Assembly (NCBI GenBank): GCA_002104905.1
Contig: MCFE01000789.1
Span: 1-36,158 of the forward strand
Source of the DNA: Basidiobolus meristosporus CBS 931.73
Taxonomy: Eukaryota > Basidiobolomycota > Basidiobolomycetes > Basidiobolales > Basidiobolaceae
DNA length: 36,158 nucleotides
Direction: 5' to 3'
Position 1 is the stretch's first letter. Each line of letters opens with the position of its first letter. The notes under the pieces are model-generated. The model was not told where the DNA came from and searched no databases. It saw nothing but the letters and a program-made list of their open reading frames with translations. Shown piece after piece: positions 1 to 10,704 of this stretch. Both the position numbers and the translations under genes were made by a program.

Positions 1-1
1 T

Positions 2-238
2 GTGTCATTGTACCTGAAGAGCACCTTCTATTCCCTCCAGGCTATAAGATGGAGGATGAATACCTTATGTCTGGGCTCCAAGTGCCCAATCTGCAAGCAG
101 CCCTTCTACTATACTCATGCTGAAAGATGCTTTGAATTCAAGGATACTGATGCACTCTTCCAGTTTCATACTCAGAGAGCTTTGGTCAGAAGATTAAATT
201 GCCTAATAGCTGCAATTAGACCTGAGCTTCTGCCTTGA
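2..238 (+). other. Open frame cut by the left edge, unknown
   Basis: A 78-codon frame runs in from the window edge and ends at TGA. It has no in-frame methionine near its beginning, so if real it is the 3' end of something larger. The peptide has a C-x2-C pair (KCPICKQPF) followed by H and C (THAERC), which could be half of a zinc-binding knuckle, and then a basic/hydrophobic tail. I do not recognise it. The surrounding DNA is AT-rich and CpG-poor like the transposon block at the other end of the window, so a transposon remnant is as likely as a host gene. Confidence 0.25.
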
Positions 239-2030
239 AATATCTGTACCACTAACACAAATGATTACCACCTACTATGAGATTACCTTGGCCCTTTCAT
301 GTTCAAGCCACTTTGAGATAATTTTCACACTCTGAACACTCCCAGCTATCCCTCTTTCTTACACAGGCTTTACATCAGCTGGTATTTGCTCCTTTAGCAT
401 GTATGTTCCATTACAATACTCATTATCCCAATAAAGCACTAGAACCCTAACCCTAACCCTCCCTCAAAGCTTCTCTATTTTCCTTCTCCCAAAACAAGCT
501 TGTTGGAATGAATTCTGACTAACCAATAAATAACTTAGGTCAAAATATATATTTCAACAATCAAAAGCTCTTGTATAGCTACTTGATTCTTGGCTCTAGT
601 TGCTTTTCTTAACACAATCCCATCCATTGATGTAGAGTACTGAGTAATAATAAGTATTGTTAGGATGCTCTGTGCTAGGATCAGGAACTGCTACCTTTGA
701 GACCAAGATCAGGGAGGGAAGAATGGTAGATTTATAGGCTTCTTTACATTTTAGAGCAGCAAGGTGTATTGCAACCACTTGGCTCTCTGCCTTTGCTATT
801 CCGAGGGGGACTAAATCTCTGGGCTCCTTACTCTTTGTACCTTTGGCAGCCTCTACTATAACACTAACACCCTTGCCCTTAATATTCTTTCTGAGTACAC
901 TTTACTACAAGCTTCAAAATGATTACTATGTGTATTAGCTGCACTATCCCAAATATACAGTCTCTCTATACTTGAAGCTATTGGTATCTTTAGCTTTATC
1001 TATTTGGCAGACAAGAGGCAATTTATTTTTGAGTATGCTGGGATAAATGGCATCCTTAACATATCCAGTAATAAGCTCCTCACTACTAGAACAAAGATTC
1101 AAAATTAAACTTTTGAAGTAAAATCACCAGATGAATGCCAGTAAAATACTATCACAATACCAGCAGATTCCTAGCTGAACATTAAAGTAGCTACTGGTGT
1201 GATATACTTAATAGGGAGATAAGTCACAGTAGATAACATGCACTGTATGAAGATAGTTTAGTGCAATGGAAATGATATATATATATTGAGCTTATAGTTT
1301 CACCACTTGTCTATCTTACAGTTCCACATTTCTTATTGTGGAGCATGAGCAATTTATTTAGGACCTAGTAGGTAGTATGTTGAATTGCTTTCACAGCTAA
1401 TCAAGTCCTGGAAATGATTGACACTTGTGAAGCTGTCTAAACGTCCATGGGCTTTGCTCACCATTTCCCAGAACATTTCCCAAGGTCTCCATATGATAAT
1501 ATTTATAAGGCTTCCTTACAGTACAAATACTTTACTTCTACTCTGGATAACACCATGTGATTGCTGTGCAGCTCTTCCAGCTCACCTGATTATTTTCAGT
1601 GCTCCATAGAATCTTGAAATACCAAGTCCCCAAGTTCTAAAGAGTAGAAGGCTCTATTACCAGCTATGGATGCTCACTTTGATATGCTGCGGAAGCAGTT
1701 GAGTGGAGGATAATTGACATGAGTGGAAGCAATGACTTTGACTTGGGCTTATTGAAACTTACTAATTGACAAATTTAGGAGACAAAAATTAACCTTTGGA
1801 ATTGAGGCATAATCAAACTATTACCAAACACAAGGAAGTCCAAATACCCACTCAGTTTAGTTTTCATTAGTGTATATGAATGTAAAAGTCATCAATAACC
1901 CATATCCAGAAACATATACTGGAATAATTTGACAAATCTATATCTATTAGGAAGCAACTAGCCATAGGCAGAAACAAGTGATTCAATTAATTACCAATCA
2001 GATTAAATGTAAAATATCTTGATAAGCTTG
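239..2030. other. AT-rich, CpG-poor stretch without a recognised gene
   Basis: No reading frame over about 65 codons and no protein motif that I recognise. CpG dinucleotides are very rare until about 2030, where composition changes abruptly. It contains the telomere-like repeats at 443-460 and an AT run near 1277. Probably old transposon DNA, but I see no element ends or coding remnants that would prove this. Confidence 0.5.
443..460. repeat. Interstitial telomere-like repeat, (AACCCT)3
   Basis: Three exact tandem AACCCT units, the complement strand of the TTAGGG telomere repeat used by most filamentous fungi. Too short to be a functional telomere; it sits in AT-rich DNA next to the CpG-poor/CpG-rich boundary. 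Confidence 0.7.
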
Positions 2031-2425
2031 AATTAGTGGCGATTGTAATGCGATGGTCTGAAGCGATCTGGCAACCGGAACTGCAGCGAACCGTAATGTG
2101 TACTAGCGTGGGAGAAGCAAATTTCGATCCCCTAAAGTAATAACCTTAGTGCAAGCTGAAGTGTGAGAAGCGGTCAAGATTAGAGGGGATGTGGCGCGGT
2201 GGTAACACATACCTCCTAGTATGGAAGAATTTTGATAGACTTGGTGCTTGATGTTGACAATACAACAGATCAATTAATACTCCGTGTGATCAATTTGCCA
2301 TGTGGAGAAACTAGGACAATTAATGGTCAACAATGAAATAACCTTTTGGAATGGGTCGACAAACACCAAACTAGAACGAACCAGTTCCAAGGTGGCTGTA
2401 TGGGCATGTACGCTAAGAAGATTCA

Positions 2426-2432
2426 TATAAAA
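2426..2432 (+). promoter_or_regulatory. Probable TATA box of the purine permease
   Basis: TATAAAA lies 85 bp before the ATG at 2517, a usual spacing for a fungal gene. Upstream there are two HGATAR-type GATA-factor sites, TGATAAG (2020-2026) and TGATAG (2233-2238). Such sites bind nitrogen regulators of the AreA type and would fit a purine transporter, but motifs this short occur often by chance. Confidence 0.5.
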
Positions 2433-2516
2433 GTGCGGCAAATTTCGCTGGAGTAGGCCAACCACACCCTTGTCTATTACATTCGTCTTTCATTGCCTGG
2501 GATCATTAAGGCCAAT

Positions 2517-4256
2517 ATGAAGAAAGAAGAAGCAGTTGAATATGGAGCTGACGATAAGGATTATATCTCCACTGAGCCTGCTGCTTATCCCGATAACCAG
2601 GAGAGCAACATTAAATGGTATATGCGTAACCTTTGTACAAGGCAAGGTTGGATAGGAGATTATGACTTTGGATTCCTATGTCTCCCGAACCTGCCAGGAT
2701 TCAGAAAGCAGGCGCCCGCCAAGTTCATCGGAATTAAAGACCGTTTACCATTAGCCGTGGCCATCATTATGGGTTTCCAGCATTGTCTGGCTATGTTGGC
2801 GGGAGTAGTCACCCCTCCGCTCATTCTATCCGGGCCTGGACCCCAGCACATGAACCTCAACACGGAATATCGTTCTTACCTCATTTCAGCTTCGCTGATT
2901 ACCTGTGGCCTGCTATCGATGATCCAGATGACTCGGTGGAGAATCCCGGGCACTCGCTACTACATGGGAACCGGACTCATAACTGTTGTTGGCACCTCAT
3001 TCACCATCATGCCTGTAGCTGAGTCTTCGTTTGCCTATATGTACCAATCAGATTTCTGCCCATCGGTGAAAAATGACATGGGAGTGATCACCCAATACTT
3101 GCCCTGCCCGCAGGCCTATGGCGCGCTACTTGGAACCACCATGGCATGTTCCGTTTTGATGATCCTCATCTCGTTCGTACCCGCCAAAGTGCTGCATAAA
3201 CTGTTTCCTCCACTCGTCACCGGGATCACTGTTACACTGATCGGTGCGCATCTGGTCGGCTCAGGCTTGAAGAACTGGGGAGGTGGCAGTGGGCCTTGCA
3301 TCAACCATCCAGCAAGTGGGAGTTTTATGCGCTGTCCAAATGTTGATGCTCCTAATGCCCTACCATGGGGGCACATCAAGTACATGGGACTTGGCTTCTT
3401 GGTGTTTATTTCGATCATTCTTTTTGATATCTTTGGCTCCCATTTTATGCGATCCGCCGAAGTAGTGCTTGGCTTGATTGTTGGATTGGTCGTCTCTTGG
3501 ACCACTGGATACGTAAATACCCAGGTCATTAACGACGCGCCTGTTGTCACTTTTCTATGGGTCAAAACATTCCCGCTAAGTATCTACACGCCAGCAATCA
3601 TTCCCATGCTGGTGATTTACATGTTGATTGCAGTGGAATCTATTGGTACAATCACTGCATGTTGCGACGTCTCCGGTGTAGAGGTTTCTGGGCCGGTATT
3701 TGAGACACGCATCCAAGGAGGAGTGTTAGCTGACGGCCTAAATAGTCTGCTTGCGGGAGCTTTCACTAACCCTCCTATGTCGACCTTTGCTCAGAACAAT
3801 GGGATTGTGGCATTGACACGCTGCGCTAACCTGACCACCGGATACGCCTGTTGCTTCTTCCTTGTCTTCATGGGGGTTTTCTCGAAGTTGGCCTCGGTAT
3901 TTCTGGCCATTCCCGAGTCTGTTCTTGGAGGGATGACAACGTTCCTTTTTGCTAATGTTTTGGTCTCCGGAATCCGTATTCTTTCTTATCTTAAGTGGAC
4001 CCGTCGTGATCGCTTTATAGCAGCTGCTTCCATGACTCTAGGAATGGGCACTACAATCAAGGATGACTGGTTCTCATATGCACTCACCGCATACAAAGGC
4101 TCAAACACCACAGTCAATGGACTAATCATTTCCGCAGAGATGATAGTCAATTCAGGATTCACAATTGCTGCACTAATTGCCATCATACTTAACCTGGTGA
4201 TGCCCAAAGAACCAGAAGACCTCGACAATGAAGAGAGTCAAGGCCATCCAGTCTAA
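2517..4256 (+). CDS. Uric acid/xanthine permease (NAT/NCS2 family, UapA type)
   Basis: Plasma-membrane H+ symporter for uric acid and xanthine, 579 aa, single exon. The start is the ATG at 2517; the same frame opens eight codons earlier but only on TTG. Family marks: a cytosolic N-terminus with the IGDYDFGFL stretch, the TM1 QH motif (GFQHCLAMLAGV), E374 in ESIG (TM8), D406 in GGVLADG (TM9), and the signature QNNGIVALTR with Q426 and N427. These match the substrate-binding residues E356, D388, Q408 and N409 of Aspergillus UapA with a constant offset of 18, and the length is close to UapA (574 aa). Oddities: ESIG is followed by Thr where many relatives have Asp, and the gene has no intron although neighbouring genes have many. 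UapA and UapC types cannot be told apart by eye. A (TA)n tract follows at 4279-4291 in the presumed 3' UTR. Confidence 0.95.
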   Translation: MKKEEAVEYGADDKDYISTEPAAYPDNQESNIKWYMRNLCTRQGWIGDYDFGFLCLPNLPGFRKQAPAKFIGIKDRLPLAVAIIMGFQHCLAMLAGVVTPPLILSGPGPQHMNLNTEYRSYLISASLITCGLLSMIQMTRWRIPGTRYYMGTGLITVVGTSFTIMPVAESSFAYMYQSDFCPSVKNDMGVITQYLPCPQAYGALLGTTMACSVLMILISFVPAKVLHKLFPPLVTGITVTLIGAHLVGSGLKNWGGGSGPCINHPASGSFMRCPNVDAPNALPWGHIKYMGLGFLVFISIILFDIFGSHFMRSAEVVLGLIVGLVVSWTTGYVNTQVINDAPVVTFLWVKTFPLSIYTPAIIPMLVIYMLIAVESIGTITACCDVSGVEVSGPVFETRIQGGVLADGLNSLLAGAFTNPPMSTFAQNNGIVALTRCANLTTGYACCFFLVFMGVFSKLASVFLAIPESVLGGMTTFLFANVLVSGIRILSYLKWTRRDRFIAAASMTLGMGTTIKDDWFSYALTAYKGSNTTVNGLIISAEMIVNSGFTIAALIAIILNLVMPKEPEDLDNEESQGHPV

Positions 4257-6444
4257 TGGAGTTTCGAGTTAACATGGATATATATATATATACATTCCAA
4301 ACTTTATCACTTCCTCTCTGATACTGACAATGTTGAGACCGAGTTGGCGTAGCAAGCCGAGAACCCTCAACAATGGCTTGTAGTCACACCTGCGATTGTT
4401 GTCAAAATTGATCCCAAATTAAAGGCGCTATTCAACAAATATTTATTGGTGAAATGTATAAAAGAATCAGCATGTGCACTGGCCATGCTTGTGTCAGAGC
4501 TTCTCAACAGTGTCAACCACCCAGCACGGACCATTACAGCAGTATACATGCTTACCACACAGACTAGCTCTACCTCTGGAATCTAGGTATAAAGCGCAAA
4601 CCATGGTGTCAAGCACGTAGTGTCCGCTTCCTCTCGACCTGGGATTGGATACTAATATGGTAATCGGGAACTATTCGTGGTAGGCCGGTGCCAGGTTTAG
4701 CATACCCCCACTGCAATAGTGACCGAAAAACTGCCTACCATGGTGAATGTCTTGATAATGACCAAGCCGTGTTTGGACTGACGCAGAATGATGCATCGGG
4801 CGCCATATTCATATCAACTAGATTCCTCAGCAATGCTTGGTTGGTAAATACCACAACTTCGAATTGCTTTGCTCTGCTCTTACTTACCCACACCTGCCAC
4901 TAAGAAGAGTCCTGGATTGATTGCTATCAGCAGGATAGGGAAACTTTTCGCAATAACGCTGTGCCATACACTGGAGACTCGCGAGTATTTTTGGCTGCTT
5001 CAGAGGACATTTTGGAAGATGTATGTGAATTTAGTTGAAGGCTTTAGATCCCATCTGATTGAAGTACCAATCTCTGCTTGAACCATTATCCATGTTGTCT
5101 CAGGTACTCCGGCCCATTGGCACGCCACGCCGGCAATTTGATCGAGATGTTGGAGCTTGGTTCTCACATACCCTCACCACCACAGCACAACCAAACCAAA
5201 TGAGAAATCGATTCTGGCGCGGAATCAGTTCCATGATGCATCAAAGCCGAGCAAAAGACGTCTATAGAATTCGATTCACTTGGGATCTACGCGGCCAGCA
5301 GCAGTAGTATTTTTATCGAGTGGAAGCATGCAAGCTAATCTCCTGTACCCTTCTGTGGTTACGAGCGAGGCGATTGAGCACAAAAGCAGCCATCGCTCTG
5401 CGAGTGACCAGGCCATGAACCTCTGTAGAGCTACTTCCCATTTGGCGTTGTGTCGTCAAATATAGCCAACCGCAAGGTGGATGATCCGCCACTATTGGTT
5501 GCATTCAAGATGGGCCGAATACGCTCCCTGCTAACCAACCACGAATGACTTAACCCAGCCGATCAGAAATTTCGAAGCCGCCTTTGCATAATGTGTGGTA
5601 GTTCCTTCCCCCACGTGCTAGCTGATGCTCAACTTGCCACAAGAAGAATGACCTAATGCTAGTTCAAGAGTGCGACAACGGAATGCTTATCAGTTGAAAT
5701 GTACGTGTGCAAGGCTGATTGGTTAGACTGGTGTCAAGGCACCTCATCTCTGTAACAATGTTTATTATTATCCCTTCGCCGAAGCAAAGGTGGTGACTGG
5801 TGTTCTGACCAAGGTCACGATTTTGGAGGAGGATTTGGTTTAGGACGACACATACACTATCCATTGATCGCATGCATTAACCATCATCATTTGCAGAGTA
5901 CACTAAAGTAAGATGCATCACATATACGAGCTAACAGCTGGACATGTTGAGTTGATCATGATGTTGAACCAGATAATAGGGTCAGAAAGAATAATGGCCT
6001 ACACATAACATCGATCCCCATCACCCCGCACTCCATCAAGTTCCATGGCAAGAAGTGTTTGCCTCACTGGCCACTCAAAGTGTATAGCCTGCGTGGTCTC
6101 GGCGTGGATGTAACCACTATCACCACATGAAAGACAGCTCTGGTGGTTGGAAAGTCTTTAATGCTAGTAGCAATGATCGATACAAGAGCATTAATACAAC
6201 CTCGAATTGATTACAAGGCGGGATAGTAAGGAAGATAGAAGTCAGTATGGACATGGCTAAACCACTGGTGGATTGACAAATGGTTTGTATAGTAACCGGA
6301 AAATTGGTGAATACAAAGTGAATATTAAAATTGAACCTATGACTCCTTGCTTGACTCAACAGGGGCTCTAAACGTTGGTGCAACCTTGCCCTTGGAACAT
6401 ATCAAACTGCGAAGCCAGGAGACCTAGAGGGTTGTGGGGTTAGA
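4257..6444. other. Intergenic, no gene recognised
   Basis: CpG-rich unique-looking DNA between the permease and the bZIP 3' end, which converge. Overlapping short plus-strand frames form a chain at 4688-5465 in changing frames, but none shows a known motif, and I could not join them by convincing splice sites. A short spliced gene or a non-coding RNA cannot be excluded. Confidence 0.5.
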
Positions 6445-7059
6445 TTACTCAGGGTGGTCAGGTGGGATATCTGGAATTACCTCATCTTCCAGAAGATTTA
6501 ACTTTTCGATGGCGCTGAATTTCTCCAGTTTGGCCTGGTTGAGATCGAATTCCAGTTGGTTGATCTGCTTCGAAAACGGGTTTTCCAACTCCAGCTGATG
6601 TACTTTCTTCTCCAATAAGCTGCATCTTTCAAGAATCTCCTTTTCCTTCTGTTTTCGGCGGTCGCGGAATTTGGCCGAAGCGGTTGCGTTTTTCTTCCTT
6701 TTCTCCGCCAGTATGCGTCCAGCGGATATCTCGTCGAAGGATCTGGACCGGCTCTTGACTCTGCTACCCGTGTCTTCGGCTGCTCTTTCTTGCATCGTGT
6801 ACGGTAGATGGTAGGAGGGCTCACTTGGGGTTTCCTCGGGGCTCGGGTTGTTCAAGGCCAATATGTTCTCGATTCGGCTATCCGGAGTTAGTCCTCTAAA
6901 CCCTGAGGTGTACATGTCGGAGGAAGCAGCCGTGCTTGTCAGCCTGGAATGCTCGGGTAGAATCTCTGTTGTAGGGAAGGGGAGTGACTTCTGGCACTCG
7001 GGAGGGAATGATGACAGAGGGGGTAGACATCTTGGTATTGGTGATTTATCTGAGGACAT
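6445..7059 (-). CDS. bZIP transcription factor (Cys-3/GCN4-like)
   Basis: Nuclear DNA-binding regulator, 204 aa, single exon. The basic region reads KRKKNATASAKFRDRRKQKE and has the invariant N-x7-R spacing of bZIP proteins. The ASA-K-FR core resembles fungal Cys-3/MetR and GCN4 factors. Leucines of the following zipper recur about every seven residues (ILERCSLLEKKVHQLELEN) and continue weakly to the C-terminus. The N-terminal half is rich in Ser and Pro, as is usual for an activation region, and no other domain is seen. I chose the ATG at 7059 because a TATA box lies between it and the earlier in-frame ATG at 7233. Starting at 7233 would give 262 aa with an unlikely extension. The target pathway (sulfur, amino acids or stress) cannot be read from the sequence. 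Confidence 0.88.
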   Translation of the reverse strand: MSSDKSPIPRCLPPLSSFPPECQKSLPFPTTEILPEHSRLTSTAASSDMYTSGFRGLTPDSRIENILALNNPSPEETPSEPSYHLPYTMQERAAEDTGSRVKSRSRSFDEISAGRILAEKRKKNATASAKFRDRRKQKEKEILERCSLLEKKVHQLELENPFSKQINQLEFDLNQAKLEKFSAIEKLNLLEDEVIPDIPPDHPE

Positions 7060-7158
7060 GACGGAAGGGGGACTCGCTGTTATCGCATTAACCACACCGC
7101 TCAATACGCACTGTACACAAACGTCAACTTGGAAACCATTCCACGGCCACGCATCAGA

Positions 7159-7166
7159 TTTATATA
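7159..7166 (-). promoter_or_regulatory. Probable TATA box of the bZIP gene
   Basis: TATATAAA on the minus strand, about 100 bp before the ATG at 7059. It lies downstream of the ATG at 7233, which argues that translation begins at 7059. Confidence 0.5.
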
Positions 7167-7233
7167 CTGTGCCCCATCGAACCTTTTTTCCATTGAAATG
7201 ATGCAATATTTGCTCCGAACCCCTTAAAAGCAT

Positions 7234-9920
7234 AGATTGACACCTTTATCACTCAAGAGTTGTGCTAAATCTTGCCCAAAATCACCTCATTCCATTCGAT
7301 TTATTTCGTGGTAAAACGGGCTGCCAAATATGGTATGAGCCATCTGTCCCGCTCACCTGGATTTCTCTTGTGACAGTCACTTTTCGCTGTCATGTGAGCC
7401 ATCCGGGTTCTGGGAAAACAACGAAGGACACTAGGCTGGGCGGCCATGAACCCCCAGCAGCACTGGACGGCATTGGAGGCAGGTCCAAGCTCATCACACA
7501 CACATCATGAGTCCTTGGCGGAGCGCAGCCCTACGAGACGCTGGCTCAGCTAGCGGAAACAACCAATGCACTATCACTCCGTCCTCAGACCTATCAATCA
7601 TGATGCATCGAGCAGCAAATCAAGTGAATCAACGCAAGCCCTGGCGCGACACAGCAACTGCTCCAAGGGTAGGCCCAGGATTCGCAACACTCCCAACCTG
7701 CAAATGAGATTACCGATGGTTCTGGTGGATTTTTTCACGGATGCCAACTCTGTGCATGCAGAGCGAATAGCATCTTGTCCTCGGGTGCACATCTAACCAC
7801 TTGCAGATTGTGCTACGCAAGCCTGACGCCAATCAAATCCAGGTTATTCTAGCGTTGCATAATATGCATCCTTGGTTAGCTACCACGCTTGGTGAACATT
7901 TGGTGGGGAGAGGACTACTCTGTCCGGGGGGGGACATCAGATATTCACCACGACGAATCATGTCTTGTGCCCTTATCAATCTCTCTTATGGTGCCTCTCC
8001 AATCTCCAGCCGATCCAGTACAATTCTCCCAAGCTACACATTAGGAAATCGGCTGGATTTCCACTCTCGCGTTAGCCTTGGAGTCTGCCATATTCGCTGA
8101 TTATTCCTGAACGATTTCGCGCTCTCCCCCATATCAGTAGCATTAAGTAGAGTGCTACAGGTGACATCACAGGCTTCTTGATTGGATGGCAAATATCCAA
8201 ATGTGATGGTGCTGGCCAGGCATCGATTGAATGATATTCAGCAATGGTTCGATCAGATGCAACTTGGATTTGTTATATTGGCGCTCTTTTCGTGATTGCC
8301 AGTGATTCCGCATCGCCCCTTGCCCACTTTATTTTGAAACCGTCTTTCCTTTCTACGTAGCCAGATCCTTTTCCAGACTAAAGCCCCTATGTTCAGGTAT
8401 GATGTTACATGGGCAAGGGGCTGTATCGTGAAACCAAGCCAGGTTCGCTGATGTTGAGGGGGGTCGTAGGAGGCATGGAAAGGCCCAGGAGATCTAATCA
8501 ATATTGGATGTGCATCTTTCCATTGGAGTATAGCATGGATTAAATCAGTGGTGCATTTGATTTAAACTGCTGCTATTGGTACTGAATAAATTGCGAAATA
8601 GGCCCCATCTACTTAATGCTGCATATGAAAGCATTAGCACCTCTGCAGCGCTCCCCGCCTACCTAATCGGCGTCCAGCAGTGGGCGTCGTTGATCTAACG
8701 GTGTGTATTGCTATAAGGCAGGCGATACTTGCTAATACAGCCTGTCACCACCATTCCCCTCATTTCTTTGTAAAATTCTAGAAGGCGTTCTTATCGCGAA
8801 CAGAGGCCGCAGTCTCTGCGATGGTATGTCGTATTTTAGGAGATTGACTATTGCATCCCATGACCTGGATATTTATTAGATTACCTGCTGGGCTACTTCC
8901 TTGGTGTCAGATGGGATACACGAGAAAGGAAGTAGTCATTGGACAGAGCTCGGATGGCCATATATTTATTTGATTTGGCTAGGCGAGATCATACGGTAAT
9001 CCTACGAGGCTAAATGCCGTTTCGGTCCATGTTATTGAAGTGGGATGTTTGTGAATCCAGATGATTATGTATATTGCAAATTCCGTGAAGAATCGATGTT
9101 TCGAATAGAGGAGCATGTCGACTTATCGAGGGCAGAATGAATCATCCCAGCGCGCTGTCCGGGCTACCCAATGTACGGTGAGGCTAGCGCTCTGATTGGC
9201 TTCATGCATATGGCGCCGATGACATTTGCTGGCGTTCTGTTTTTATGGGTTTTTCCGTAGTGCCTTGGCATTGACCATGAACCAAGCCAGGGCAGAAGCA
9301 TCCCTGTGAGGGTCTGAGCGGATGAATGGGACTGGGATTGGAGCCCACCGGATTCTTTTATCAGCTTTCATGGCTGCGATTTCCACTCAGGTAAATCATG
9401 GCTGCTCTCAGGAATCTCTGGTAAAGGGGAATGCAGCAGACTCTCAGACCCAGTCATCTATGTGTTTCCCAATCTCCGCTCACGCCATCATAGAAAATGG
9501 AGGCGGCACTGGTGGGAATCCGCTTGATCTCTGGTTGGTCTGATCCGGCGAAGATCAATATTCCATGGAGCCACCGGGCCAAGCCACATCTGCGTATGCC
9601 TTACTGCAAAATACGCGATGAGACTGTCCCCCAGGGTTGGGTCCAATCGAAACGCTCGAACGGTGGGAACTCGTACTCAATTGCCCTCACACACTGATAA
9701 TGTCATGGGAGCCGAGAATTTGTGGGAACTACTGATGGCGGTTAGAGAGGCTAGTGGAATTTTATGTATAACTACTATTACAACAGAGGGTACAGCTGAA
9801 GACTGTCGGTCGAGGAAGAATGATGCACAGATATGAATAGACTTGGTTAATAAAGTAGGGTGCTGGTCAGATGTCAGCTACATGATGAATCTTCGTTGGG
9901 TAAGAATGGGCCGATGCCTA
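7234..9920. other. Intergenic, no gene recognised
   Basis: The first few hundred bases are the bZIP upstream region. Plus-strand frames chain through 7262-8100, and others lie at 9322-9836, all under 100 codons and without family motifs. I found no tRNA, element ends or long repeat. At 2.7 kb this is long for the gene-dense part of the window. Confidence 0.45.
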
Positions 9921-10704
9921 TCATAAGCGATCCTGAGGGACACCAGCTCTGATCAACAAGCGGTCCTGATCTATGGAGCTGTACCTTGGTAGTGAGTTTA
10001 TTGCTGACCTAACACTATCAATCGTTTTGTAAGTGGGTGCCTGGTCAAGCGGTATCCCGTACTCGACCGTACGATACGTGGGCGACGGACCGAAGGGTAG
10101 CTGGGCAACCACCCCGTTCCCGTATTGGCTCGGCTGCACATCACCACGGCTTCCTAACTGAGCAACCGCGTTCAACACTTCCGTATTCACAATGTAGCGA
10201 GACTTGGTACTGCTCGCCCAGCAACGATCTATGAACGGCAGGATATCCTTGATCTTTCTGCCGGATTCGATGACGACTATCCGGGTGTTGTCGTAGTACT
10301 CCGGCGACCCGGGAACTGGCTCAGTGTAGTCTTGATTTTTGGACGACCGCACGAGGATGCGACAGGGCGAAAAGGGGAAGTTGTATACGCTCGAGATCTC
10401 GAAGGTGACGTCTCGTCGAACATGACGTTGCGAAGGGTTCTTCACCTCGACCACGATGTCCTGGTGCCCATTTAGCCACCTCAGTATGCTTTTCTTGAAC
10501 CCGATAAACACGAACTTCGGATGGTTGGCTGACAAACCTATCTTGGAGAGCAGAGGAGGAGTGACCACTCTCGTGAACAGGCCGCTGATTCCGTCGTTGC
10601 AATCTGTACTTTGAATAGAGGTGGGGTTGGGTTGTTTTGAGTTTGCCTATTCAGTGGAAGGGGAGAAACACGACCAAGTTACCTTCTAAATATCCGTAAC
10701 GCAT
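9921..10704 (-). CDS. Hypothetical protein, two exons
   Basis: Unrecognised protein of about 234 aa in the model join(9921..10603,10683..10704) on the minus strand. Exon 1 encodes MRYGYLE plus one base. The 79-nt intron starts GTAACT and ends GTACAG, and the joined codon keeps the long frame open. The main exon continues DCNDGISGLFTRVV and has alternating beta-like hydrophobic stretches (KFVFIGFKK, DIVVEVKNP, DVTFEISSVY). It then becomes Pro/Tyr/Gln-rich with two similar phrases, PTYRTVEYG and PTYKTIDSV. No signal peptide or catalytic motif is seen. The frame stays open upstream of the ATG for about 50 codons without another ATG, so a further 5' exon is possible. A TATAA at 10866-10870 (minus) and a pyrimidine-rich tract precede the start. 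The exon is certain to be a long open frame; the splice model is inference. Confidence 0.55.

Noticed and set aside
2184-2250. tRNA-like segment with a good box A (TGGCGCGGTGG) and a hairpin around CTCCTA
   Set aside because: No acceptor pairing and no proper T-arm; a box-B-like TTCGATCCCC occurs upstream instead of downstream. At most a relic.
2493-2516. Permease start eight codons upstream
   Set aside because: Begins on TTG, not ATG.
3116-3565. 149-codon minus-strand frame opposite the permease
   Set aside because: Antisense shadow of a conserved coding region.
7060-7233. N-terminal extension of the bZIP protein from the ATG at 7233
   Set aside because: A TATA box lies inside it, and the extension has no bZIP-like composition.
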